In this document: positions 6,807-13,358 of the stretch, piece after piece | How positions within the stretch are numbered: the stretch's first letter is position 1 | Layout of the letters: each line of letters starts with the position of its first letter | Assembly (NCBI GenBank): GCA_018645535.1 | Contig: JABGWN010000169.1 | Location: 1 to 14,566 of the forward strand | From: Methanobacteriota archaeon | GTDB lineage: Archaea > Thermoplasmatota > Poseidoniia > Poseidoniales > Poseidoniaceae | DNA: 14,566 nt | Direction: 5' to 3' | Position numbers and translations under genes: made by a program | Notes under the pieces: model-generated | Told to the model about the DNA's origin: nothing | The model's input: the letters and a program-made list of their open reading frames with translations, nothing else | The model's database searches: none

Positions 6807-8846
6807 ATGGGGAAGAAGGGACATGCATTTGGCATGTTGATTTGTTTACTTCTTTCAATCCTATCGTTTTCCATTTCATCGACAATTAATTCTTTCTTTG
6901 ATATCGAAATAGATTCAGAAGATACCGATGATAAACCTCTTGTCGGATTAGGTAACAATGAATCGTGGTTAGTGGTTCTGGTTGATTTTGAATCCGATCC
7001 ACTTCAAGATAATGAAAAACAGGCTTTTAGCACTCTCTTAGAAGAACAAGCCAGATTATATTTTACAGAAGCAGTTGGTTCCTCAGTAAATATTGAAATC
7101 GATGTCCATAACGATATCATTCGTTCGCAACGCCCTTTGGAATACTACGGGAAAGATGGAGCAAGTGGACGGGATTATGGAGATTCCACTCAATTCATGC
7201 CTGCTGAGCTTTCAGAATATGTCGTCAAGAACATCGAGGTTGAAGATTGGGGGAAATATGATTTCAATAATGATGAGGTTGTTGACAGACTGCTAATTGT
7301 TCATTCAACACTTGCCCAAGAACAAGGAGGGGGTTCGAGTAACAGGATTTGGTCGCACTTCACAACCTTTCAAAATCCAGTTCTTGTTGATGGATATAGT
7401 ATCGAACATTACACCATGTCAAGTATTCGTCATGGTATGAATGGAATTGGAACAATTCTTCACGAAATGATGCATCAATTTGGAGCATTTGATCTCTATC
7501 CAGTTCATGACTCAGGATACAGTGGCTCTTGGAAAGGCATAGGAATATGGGATATTATGGCGAGTGGAAATTGGAACGGAGGTGGTGATAAACCATCACT
7601 GCCAACTGGACCTACGATGGAGTCAATTGGTCATGATGCCACTCTTGAACTTACATTAGAATGGCCCATGGATAGCCAAAGTCCATGCATAGGTCCAGCC
7701 TTCGATATACAATCAAGAAGCGATGGTGGAGCACGCATAAAGATTCCAATTGGAGCGGAAGAATTTGTATGGTTCGAAAAAAGAACAACAGATGGATTTG
7801 ATTCATCACTTCCAGGCGAAGGAATTTTAGTTTTACTCGAAGATAAAACCGTAGGTGATGCTCAATACAATGCTCTGAACATTGACCAAAAAAGACCATA
7901 CTTGCGGGTTATTGAAGCAGATGGAAATGATGAACAGTTACAGGGCATAAATGACGGTGTATACGCAGATCTTTTCCAACCAGGTGATACCTTTGGCGAG
8001 TTAGGAATACAGATTAGAAACCATGATGGAATTCTCGTTCCGTGGCATGTAAATGTATCAATCACGGATGATGTATGGAGAATTGAAATCCATTCAATAA
8101 ATTGTTCACCCCCATTTGAAATCAACTTACCTGATTATGGATTAACTATTCTCAATGACACCCCATTTCCTATTGAAATAACCAATTCTGAATCAGTCAG
8201 TACATGTACAGGTACACTCAATGGTACTGATGGAAGAACCATCACATTTTCATCAGACTCGGAAGACCCTGAAAGTACGGTAAGTGGTCTTTTCTCGGAT
8301 AAAGGGGTTCTTGATTCAATTGCCACCTTTAGTGGAAATGTAGTCTGCAATGGATACTCCTTCGACATTCATACAACTGTTACTACTGTCGGTACTATGC
8401 CTTTGAGTAAAGAAATGATGATTCAACAAGCAATAGATCCTGTAAAAATCACAACCATCACTATCCCATACATTGGAGATGGAATAGGAGATGGCACCTA
8501 TTCTGTTGATTTACGAGGACCAATAACCCGAATCGGTACTGTGGAAACACCGTTGAAAGTTAAGGATGGCAACGGTACAATGACACTTGAAATCAATCCT
8601 AATGGATTACTGCAACCAAATATGTTCGTATTCGGTGAAATTCAGTTAACAGCTTTCAACGGAGAGATGTGGACAATTGAACTAGAATTACAAGCAGAAT
8701 CAGAATCCAAAATACCGTTACTCGACAACCAATCAACAATCATTGGTATTTTCTTCGTACTTTGTTCGTTATGGTTTGCAGCTTCTTATTTGGGAGAAAG
8801 AAAGAAAAAACCCGAAATAGAAGAAATTCAATATGAATTTGATTAA
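6807..8846 (+). CDS. Membrane-anchored M6-like metalloprotease
   Basis: A 679-residue exported protease. Residues 1-25 form a signal peptide (MGKKGHAFG then a long hydrophobic run). The zinc site is His219-Glu220-x-x-His223-x-x-Gly226-x-x-Asp229 followed by LY, the HExxHxxGxxDLY pattern of the immune inhibitor A/M6 group, and Met251 in WDIMASG fits the Met-turn. Upstream, DFNNDEVVDRLLIVHS matches the D-x-N-x-D-x-x-VD segment typical of this family. A beta-rich region of about 350 residues follows, then one membrane helix (about 645-663) and a charged cytoplasmic tail, so the catalytic domain faces outside. Probable role: degradation of external protein or processing of surface proteins. No good ribosome site precedes the ATG; Met10 (6834) is an alternative start. 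It lies 61 bases after the TatC-like gene. Confidence 0.83.
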   Translation: MGKKGHAFGMLICLLLSILSFSISSTINSFFDIEIDSEDTDDKPLVGLGNNESWLVVLVDFESDPLQDNEKQAFSTLLEEQARLYFTEAVGSSVNIEIDVHNDIIRSQRPLEYYGKDGASGRDYGDSTQFMPAELSEYVVKNIEVEDWGKYDFNNDEVVDRLLIVHSTLAQEQGGGSSNRIWSHFTTFQNPVLVDGYSIEHYTMSSIRHGMNGIGTILHEMMHQFGAFDLYPVHDSGYSGSWKGIGIWDIMASGNWNGGGDKPSLPTGPTMESIGHDATLELTLEWPMDSQSPCIGPAFDIQSRSDGGARIKIPIGAEEFVWFEKRTTDGFDSSLPGEGILVLLEDKTVGDAQYNALNIDQKRPYLRVIEADGNDEQLQGINDGVYADLFQPGDTFGELGIQIRNHDGILVPWHVNVSITDDVWRIEIHSINCSPPFEINLPDYGLTILNDTPFPIEITNSESVSTCTGTLNGTDGRTITFSSDSEDPESTVSGLFSDKGVLDSIATFSGNVVCNGYSFDIHTTVTTVGTMPLSKEMMIQQAIDPVKITTITIPYIGDGIGDGTYSVDLRGPITRIGTVETPLKVKDGNGTMTLEINPNGLLQPNMFVFGEIQLTAFNGEMWTIELELQAESESKIPLLDNQSTIIGIFFVLCSLWFAASYLGERKKKPEIEEIQYEFD

Positions 8847-9946
8847 TTACGCTTCGGCAGCCATCTCTTAATTCGGAGATAATTCCATGAATCGTTGGAA
8901 TAAATCGCACAAACCCATTCTTTGTGAACACCTTCCGCAAGACGGATTGAAAGACAAACTCCTTCCCATGATGTCGATGCATGGTGGACTGGTTGAATGA
9001 GCCAAGGAGCATGAGATTCTTCGAGGTTCGCATCATAGACACGCCACTTACAACCAAATTTGAATCCTGGACGTACCAATAATCCACGTTCAAGTAAGTC
9101 ATCCATCAACACAATATCGGGTTTCGAAGAAGAATCCCCTTCAATACAAGATTGAACGTATTCATGTTCCTCTTCTCTCAAGATTCTGCCGGACATGTGG
9201 TCAAATCCAATTTGAGGCCAAGGCCAATCACCGTTGTATGGGAGGTATGAACCTTTTTCGAGGATACGTTTCTTGTTCCAACACTCTTCCACAAATTTAC
9301 GTGAGTTCGGTGATAAATCAGTCCAACGTTTATTCGACCCTTCGGGTTGAATCAAATCGACTCTGTAACCAGTTACATGGAGTTCATCATCAATAACATA
9401 AAGTTCGGCTAAAGCATTATTTTTTGAAGATTCCACAGACCATTTGAAGATATCATCCCAACTGAATTCATCATTTGTTGATGCAAATTTCACGTAAGCT
9501 TGACACGGTTCTTTGAATCTATTCTGGCTATTGCCCCATCGCACACCCCAAGAAGAGAACGGAATATCGCCAACTAAATTTTCGATGGGGACAACCATCT
9601 CCCCTCCTCGTCGGCCAATATCCAAAATAACAGCTTCACGAAGAAGATTAGGATTACGATCAAATTCCAATTCCAGCCAATCTACAGTTGGTAAAGGAAC
9701 TGATCGATGCCAATGACAGTAGAGAACTTCAGCAGAAGTTAATGAGATTGAGCCATCTTCGTTTCTGCGGCCAATAGCACTTTTTTCAAAAAGCCGAGTT
9801 GCTAGAGGCGGTTGCAGTGTCCAATTCTCACCATCGAATGAAGGACGTTGGAATGGTTTACGGTCAGACAATTCCGGAACCACATCTGGACCGATTGGAC
9901 GAGTAGTGCGAACTCGTGGTTTGTAGCGACGTAACTGTCGGACCAT
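8843..9946 (-). CDS. endA: tRNA-splicing endonuclease
   Basis: A 367-residue enzyme that cuts both exon-intron borders at bulge-helix-bulge motifs in precursor tRNA. The C-terminal catalytic domain is clear: DDLLERGLLVRPGFKFG, then the triad Tyr304 (WRVYD), His312 (ESHAPW) and Lys342 (RLAEGVHKEW), and a final strand NYLRIKRW. Its length is about double the single-domain archaeal enzyme, so it fits the two-domain alpha-2 homodimer type, with the N-terminal half as a degenerate catalytic repeat. No Shine-Dalgarno precedes the ATG, but a TATA-like element lies about 21-27 bases upstream, so a leaderless transcript is likely. It is divergent from the cluster that ends in archease, which serves the tRNA ligation step. 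The 3' end overlaps the protease gene by the four bases TTAA. Confidence 0.92.
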   Translation of the reverse strand: MVRQLRRYKPRVRTTRPIGPDVVPELSDRKPFQRPSFDGENWTLQPPLATRLFEKSAIGRRNEDGSISLTSAEVLYCHWHRSVPLPTVDWLELEFDRNPNLLREAVILDIGRRGGEMVVPIENLVGDIPFSSWGVRWGNSQNRFKEPCQAYVKFASTNDEFSWDDIFKWSVESSKNNALAELYVIDDELHVTGYRVDLIQPEGSNKRWTDLSPNSRKFVEECWNKKRILEKGSYLPYNGDWPWPQIGFDHMSGRILREEEHEYVQSCIEGDSSSKPDIVLMDDLLERGLLVRPGFKFGCKWRVYDANLEESHAPWLIQPVHHASTSWEGVCLSIRLAEGVHKEWVCAIYSNDSWNYLRIKRWLPKRN

Positions 9947-9963
9947 GCTTGTTCGTCAGAGAA

Positions 9964-9974
9964 CATACATATTG
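9964..9974 (-). promoter_or_regulatory. TATA-like element for endA
   Basis: On the minus strand it reads CAATATGTATG, at -28 to -18 relative to the endA ATG. Together with the absence of a Shine-Dalgarno sequence, this spacing is what a leaderless archaeal transcript would show. It is based on position and AT content only. Confidence 0.35.
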
Positions 9975-10038
9975 TTTCGTCGATTGAACCGATTGTCCTA
10001 AGGACTACCACCGTGACATACAACCAAGGGGGAAGGAC

Positions 10039-10995
10039 ATGGTTAGCGGCTTCTTAGGCACTCTAACAACAGAAGAACGGACTCTCTTGCATCTTATGTT
10101 TCACCAACTCCCAGAAGGGGTTTGGGAAGCACCTGCTGAGTTGACACAAGCAGGAATTTCTGCAGCAGTTCATGTTCAGAGGAAACATGTTCCACGCACC
10201 CTAAAAAGACTGGAAAAGCAGGCTGCAATCGATAATACAAGTCGTCATGTTCCAGGAGCTCGACAAAGAAGAAGAGTATACTCCTTGACATTATCTGGAA
10301 GAGAACGAGCAAACGCTCTACTCACAAAATTAGGAAAAACCCCCATTCGTACAGATGGTAAAACAGTATTACTCGATTCATTTTTCAAATCCTCTATCTC
10401 ACCTCTTGAAACATTAGCCCATATTGATGTTAATTTAACATATCATCAGAGCCCTGTTCTTTCACCAGTATCTCATCCTGAAGGAGCAGCATCGCTTGAT
10501 GCACAAGCTGGAGAAGCTCTCGTCCGCAGAATGTTTGCACGTGCGTGGGAAGATGGCCGAATAACTAAAGATGAACAGTTACTTCTTAACGAAGTCGTTG
10601 ACTTTTTAGGAATGCATCCTGAACGTGTCCGTAGACTTTCAAATGAAGCACGTCGGGAGATCAACGTGCCCCCTCCTGAAGAAATTTATCTTGATATGTT
10701 GAGGCAAGCCCTTGTTGATGGAGCAATCCATGATGAAGAAGAGGCCCTACTAAAGACCGTTCAAGTGGCTTTTGACATAGACATAGCAACACATGAACGG
10801 TTGCTTAATGAAGCTAAAAAGCAGCCATTCATACCACCGGAACTTGCATCTTACCGTTCGGTTTTACGTACTGCATTATCTGATGGAATTATTACTGGAG
10901 ACGAAGAAGCGATGCTTTCTACGCTTCGTCAACAAACGAACATCTCGGAACAAGATCACGCTACACTTCTAGCAGAACTACAAGATGATATTTGA
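10039..10995 (+). CDS. Winged-helix protein with three TerB-like repeats
   Basis: A 318-residue, probably cytoplasmic protein without signal or membrane segments. Residues about 10-98 look like a MarR-type winged helix: a helical LTQAGI-x-VHVQRKHVPRTLKRLEKQ recognition region, then an RRRVYSLTLSGRERA wing and helix. After a linker come three repeats of about 47 residues (about 158-204, 215-261, 270-316), each with the pattern A-x-x-DG-x-I-x-x-(D)EE-x-x-L, resembling TerB/tellurite-resistance-like helical units with acidic, possibly metal-binding loops. A regulator that senses a metal or partner through the repeats is a guess. The ATG follows a GGGGGAAGG stretch. It begins a co-directional cluster: the next gene starts 12 bases after its stop. 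Confidence 0.65.
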   Translation: MVSGFLGTLTTEERTLLHLMFHQLPEGVWEAPAELTQAGISAAVHVQRKHVPRTLKRLEKQAAIDNTSRHVPGARQRRRVYSLTLSGRERANALLTKLGKTPIRTDGKTVLLDSFFKSSISPLETLAHIDVNLTYHQSPVLSPVSHPEGAASLDAQAGEALVRRMFARAWEDGRITKDEQLLLNEVVDFLGMHPERVRRLSNEARREINVPPPEEIYLDMLRQALVDGAIHDEEEALLKTVQVAFDIDIATHERLLNEAKKQPFIPPELASYRSVLRTALSDGIITGDEEAMLSTLRQQTNISEQDHATLLAELQDDI

Positions 10996-11007
10996 AGAGG
11001 GAAAATT

Positions 11008-12069
11008 ATGGGAATGAACGATGATGATGCACGAGTGCACGACGCACTACGAAAATTAGAAAATGATCTTAAATCCATAAAGCCATCTAAAGTATTACTC
11101 GTAGGAGATATCATGATGGATTGTTACATTCATGGTTTTGCCAATAACCTGAATTCAAGAGCCCCTGTCCCAGTGCTGAAAGAAATCTCTAGAGATGAAG
11201 ATGTTGGGGCGGCAGCACACGTTGCCCGTGGTCTTGATTCATTAGGCCTCTCCAGTCAACTCCACGGGGTTGTTGGAGATGATGGTCCTGGTCTAGCAGT
11301 ATTGGATATGCTCGATGCAGAGGGTGTTGATACATCAGGTATCGCTGTATTAGAAGATAGAATTACGACTGTTAAAACACGATTATTAGGGGCACGCGAA
11401 GGATTAATTCGCGGAGAACAATTGCTCTTACGTTGGGATATTGAAGATGAAAATCCGATACCAGAACATGCATCAGAAAAGCTCATTGAACAGACGATTA
11501 ATGCCCTGCCTGGCTCCTCTTGCTTGATTTTATCAGATTATGGATTGGGGGTACTAAATGATGAAGGTGCTGCACGACTTATTTCAGCGGCGAAAGAACA
11601 CAATGTCCCTATTATTGCTGATCCTAAATTAACGGGACTACATCGCACAAAGGGTGTCGATTGGGTTATGTTTCAATCTAAGGGTCTTGAACTAATGAGA
11701 AGAAGATTAGGATCACCCACTGGAACAGATGCAGCGATAAAGTTACTTGAAACAAATGATTGGAAGCATCTTGTGATTCTTGAAGGTCAGGATGGTGTAA
11801 CAATACATTCCAAGGGGGCAGATACTGTCCATGTTCCTTGTATGCTTGAAGATATTCGCCAAATGATAGGTTTGATTGATGCTGCCGCTGTTGCAGTTGC
11901 AACAGCCATTTCATTGGGATTAACCGTTGACGAAACTGCTCAATTAGCCAATGCGGCAAGCGAGTGTATTCTAACTGCGGATAGAACTGATCGATTTGTA
12001 TTAAGATTAGACGATATGATTGATCGAATTGGTGAAATCGCTTGGAGCCTCCAAGTATCGAAGCGCTGA
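11008..12069 (+). CDS. PfkB-family sugar kinase homologue, HldE-like, degenerate
   Basis: A 353-residue ribokinase-fold protein closest in pattern to the kinase half of HldE/RfaE (heptose-7-phosphate kinase): VGDIMMD at 32-38, the RAPVPV segment after it, HGVVGDDGPG, a TTVKTR strand, LILSDYGLGVL and IADPK. The usual functional motifs are altered. The substrate loop GGAANVA is G67-AAAH71-VA, the TPN-x-x-E segment reads MFQSKGLE, and the GAGD anion-hole and catalytic motif is G288-LI-D291, keeping only the Asp. It may act on a different substrate, bind nucleotide without catalysis, or be a structural partner. It is preceded by GAAGAGGG and lies between the winged-helix/TerB gene and archease, 9 bases from the latter, so the three are probably co-transcribed. 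ADP-heptose synthesis itself is not supported. Confidence 0.75.
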   Translation: MGMNDDDARVHDALRKLENDLKSIKPSKVLLVGDIMMDCYIHGFANNLNSRAPVPVLKEISRDEDVGAAAHVARGLDSLGLSSQLHGVVGDDGPGLAVLDMLDAEGVDTSGIAVLEDRITTVKTRLLGAREGLIRGEQLLLRWDIEDENPIPEHASEKLIEQTINALPGSSCLILSDYGLGVLNDEGAARLISAAKEHNVPIIADPKLTGLHRTKGVDWVMFQSKGLELMRRRLGSPTGTDAAIKLLETNDWKHLVILEGQDGVTIHSKGADTVHVPCMLEDIRQMIGLIDAAAVAVATAISLGLTVDETAQLANAASECILTADRTDRFVLRLDDMIDRIGEIAWSLQVSKR

Positions 12070-12078
12070 GGCGAAAAT

Positions 12079-12573
12079 ATGAGTTCATGGCTAAGACCAA
12101 CAACCGCTGATATTGGTCTACGGTCTTTTGCCTCATCCTTCGAACGTTTGTTTGAGGAAACATCTTATGGCATGCAGAATTATCTAATCGATTCAGAATC
12201 GGCAAGAAAGATCGGGTCTCTTGTTCATCATTCCTCTGTTTGGAATGTAACGGTACCACTACATGAGGAAATGAATAGTATTCTTCTAGTCAAATGGTTG
12301 GAAGAAGTGTTGTATCAAGATGAAGTTGAACGAAAGTGGATGGTCGAAAGCACGGTTCGTATTCAAAATGATGAAACTTCCATCCATCTACAGGCACATG
12401 TATTGTGGGTCTCATCTGAATTGGTAAAAAAAGAAGTTGAAATCAAGGCAGTAACACGTCAAGATCTTTTGGTAATGGAAGTAAAAGAATACCAAGAAGT
12501 GCCATCGCAATGGCCAGAAGTTCCTTCATTTGAAGGTCCTGGATGGTTTTGCGATGTTGTGTTTGACATCTAA
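12079..12573 (+). CDS. Archease-like protein
   Basis: A 164-residue protein matching archease, the small cofactor that speeds guanylylation and turnover of the RNA ligase RtcB in tRNA splicing. Landmarks are TTADIGLRSFASSFERLFEE near the start, SILLVKWLEEVLY in the middle, EIKAVTRQ at 121-128 and the terminal FDI. The metal-binding Asp residues appear conserved (Asp11 and Asp163, followed by Ile164). The His of HTAD is Thr here, and the His of the KAxTYH motif is replaced by Gln128. The ATG follows GAGGCG. Its neighbour endA, across two genes and on the other strand, does the cutting step of the same pathway. The family is clear, but the substitutions leave it open whether it serves the usual role. 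Confidence 0.85.
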   Translation: MSSWLRPTTADIGLRSFASSFERLFEETSYGMQNYLIDSESARKIGSLVHHSSVWNVTVPLHEEMNSILLVKWLEEVLYQDEVERKWMVESTVRIQNDETSIHLQAHVLWVSSELVKKEVEIKAVTRQDLLVMEVKEYQEVPSQWPEVPSFEGPGWFCDVVFDI

Positions 12574-12575
12574 AA
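12572..12575 (-). terminator. Oligo-T terminator of SRP RNA
   Basis: On the minus strand the RNA ends CTCTATTTTAG. The four T residues follow helix 1 directly and overlap the TAA of the convergent archease gene. A short T-run after a structured RNA is the usual archaeal termination signal; efficiency cannot be judged from sequence. Confidence 0.4.
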
Positions 12576-12880
12576 TAGAGTGGGAATCCTCAGGTGGACG
12601 CTCGTACTTTTGAGCCAAATCTGCACACTTCCTCCGTCCCGAATCCCTACAGCATCCATGGCCCCAGGTAGGGATGCTCCGTTCCCGGCCTGACCTGTTC
12701 CCCCGGTTATTTGGTCCCCGTTTCCTTCCGGAAACGGTTCTCAACACCCGGATCATGTAGGGGCGAGACATCTACGTCCGCATACAGGAACCCAAAAGCC
12801 GCTTTCGCCGCCCTGAGGCATTCAGCCCACCATAAAGACGATTTGTGGTACAGGGTACGCCTAGCTCCCCACCTATCCCA
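12575..12880 (-). ncRNA. ffs: Signal recognition particle 7S RNA, archaeal type
   Basis: This is the RNA scaffold of SRP, which targets ribosomes making membrane and secreted proteins. On the minus strand, helix 8 at 12694-12672 reads GGTCAGG-CCG-GGAA-CGG-AGCA, the SRP54 site, with the CAGG/AGCA asymmetric loop and GGAA tetraloop. Just 5' of it, helix 6 (12737-12718) is a perfect 8-bp stem, CCGTTTCC-GGAA-GGAAACGG, with the GNAR loop bound by SRP19. Helix 5 pairs a CCCCTACATGATCC segment with GGATGCTGTAGGG. The Alu end shows GGCGTACCCTGTACC. Helix 1 joins the two ends: ATAGGTGGGGA (from 12876) pairs with TTCCCACTCTAT (to 12575), as in archaeal and Bacillus-type RNAs. The span of about 306 bases is typical. 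The 3' end abuts the archease stop. The 5' end is good to a few bases. Confidence 0.93.
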
Positions 12881-12900
12881 TGATACCCTGCGTGAAGGTG

Positions 12901-12908
12901 TATTTCAA
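12901..12908 (-). promoter_or_regulatory. Possible TATA element of SRP RNA
   Basis: On the minus strand it reads TTGAAATA, about 22-29 bases before the inferred 5' end near 12879. It is the AT-richest stretch at the right distance. An alternative is read-through from ccmE followed by processing. Confidence 0.28.
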
Positions 12909-12925
12909 TCAAACGATGAATCAAT

Positions 12926-13321
12926 CTATGCTTCTTCTTCGTATTTAGAAGGACATGAAGTCTTGATAATATCCGCTTCGACAACGTATTTACCGTTGAT
13001 TTCTTTGAATGTACCTTCTGCATATACAGTCCGATTATCACCTAAACCGTTCGATATCGAACCTGCATTGGAATAGTCCACAAGAATAGTTCCATCGGAA
13101 CCCTCCAGAATAAATGTCATATTCATTTCATCGATTGAACCATCCATAATCTCTCCACGAACAGCGACTCCATCACCGATATGTTCCGAAGTATTATCGA
13201 GTAATTCATCAACTGTTAGTGTGGGCTCAGGAGCCTGAAGAAAGATCGTACCCAGGACGGCAATTGTAATTACACCGCCAATGAGCATAAGTCGTACTCG
13301 ATAAGACAACATGGCTTTCAT
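12926..13321 (-). CDS. ccmE: CcmE-like haem chaperone, CxxxY type
   Basis: A 131-residue membrane-anchored protein of the cytochrome c maturation system I. CcmE holds haem covalently outside the membrane and passes it to apocytochromes. One N-terminal membrane helix (about 8-28) is followed by an OB-fold: LTVDELLDNTSEHIGDGVAVRGEI, FILEGSDGTILVDYSN, and TVYAEGTFKEINGKYVVEADIIKT. The haem-binding residue lies just after this at Cys123 in C-P-S-K-Tyr127. This matches the CxxxY variant known from archaea and some sulfate reducers, instead of the bacterial HxxxY. The ATG has AAGGAG 5 bases upstream. It lies 37 bases downstream of pyrD on the same strand, so both may share a transcript; SRP RNA follows 46 bases later. 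No other ccm gene is in the window. Confidence 0.85.
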   Translation of the reverse strand: MKAMLSYRVRLMLIGGVITIAVLGTIFLQAPEPTLTVDELLDNTSEHIGDGVAVRGEIMDGSIDEMNMTFILEGSDGTILVDYSNAGSISNGLGDNRTVYAEGTFKEINGKYVVEADIIKTSCPSKYEEEA

Positions 13322-13358
13322 TCACTCCTTAATCCGTACCTATTTCAATATCTGCCTT

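Noticed and set aside
9947..10038. Possible tRNA or small RNA in the endA divergent gap
   Set aside because: No cloverleaf, T-loop or other stable fold is visible; the gap looks like promoter DNA.
11008..12069. Naming the kinase hldE and inferring ADP-heptose synthesis
   Set aside because: Catalytic and substrate motifs are altered and no other heptose gene is present.
11678..12259. 193-residue minus-strand open frame across the kinase and archease genes
   Set aside because: It lies antisense to two recognisable genes, with low-complexity Gln/His/Leu content and no ribosome site.
12526..13076. Small open frames on both strands across 12526-12771, 12711-13076 and 12772-13041
   Set aside because: They cross the SRP RNA or the ccmE gene in another frame and their translations show no domain pattern.
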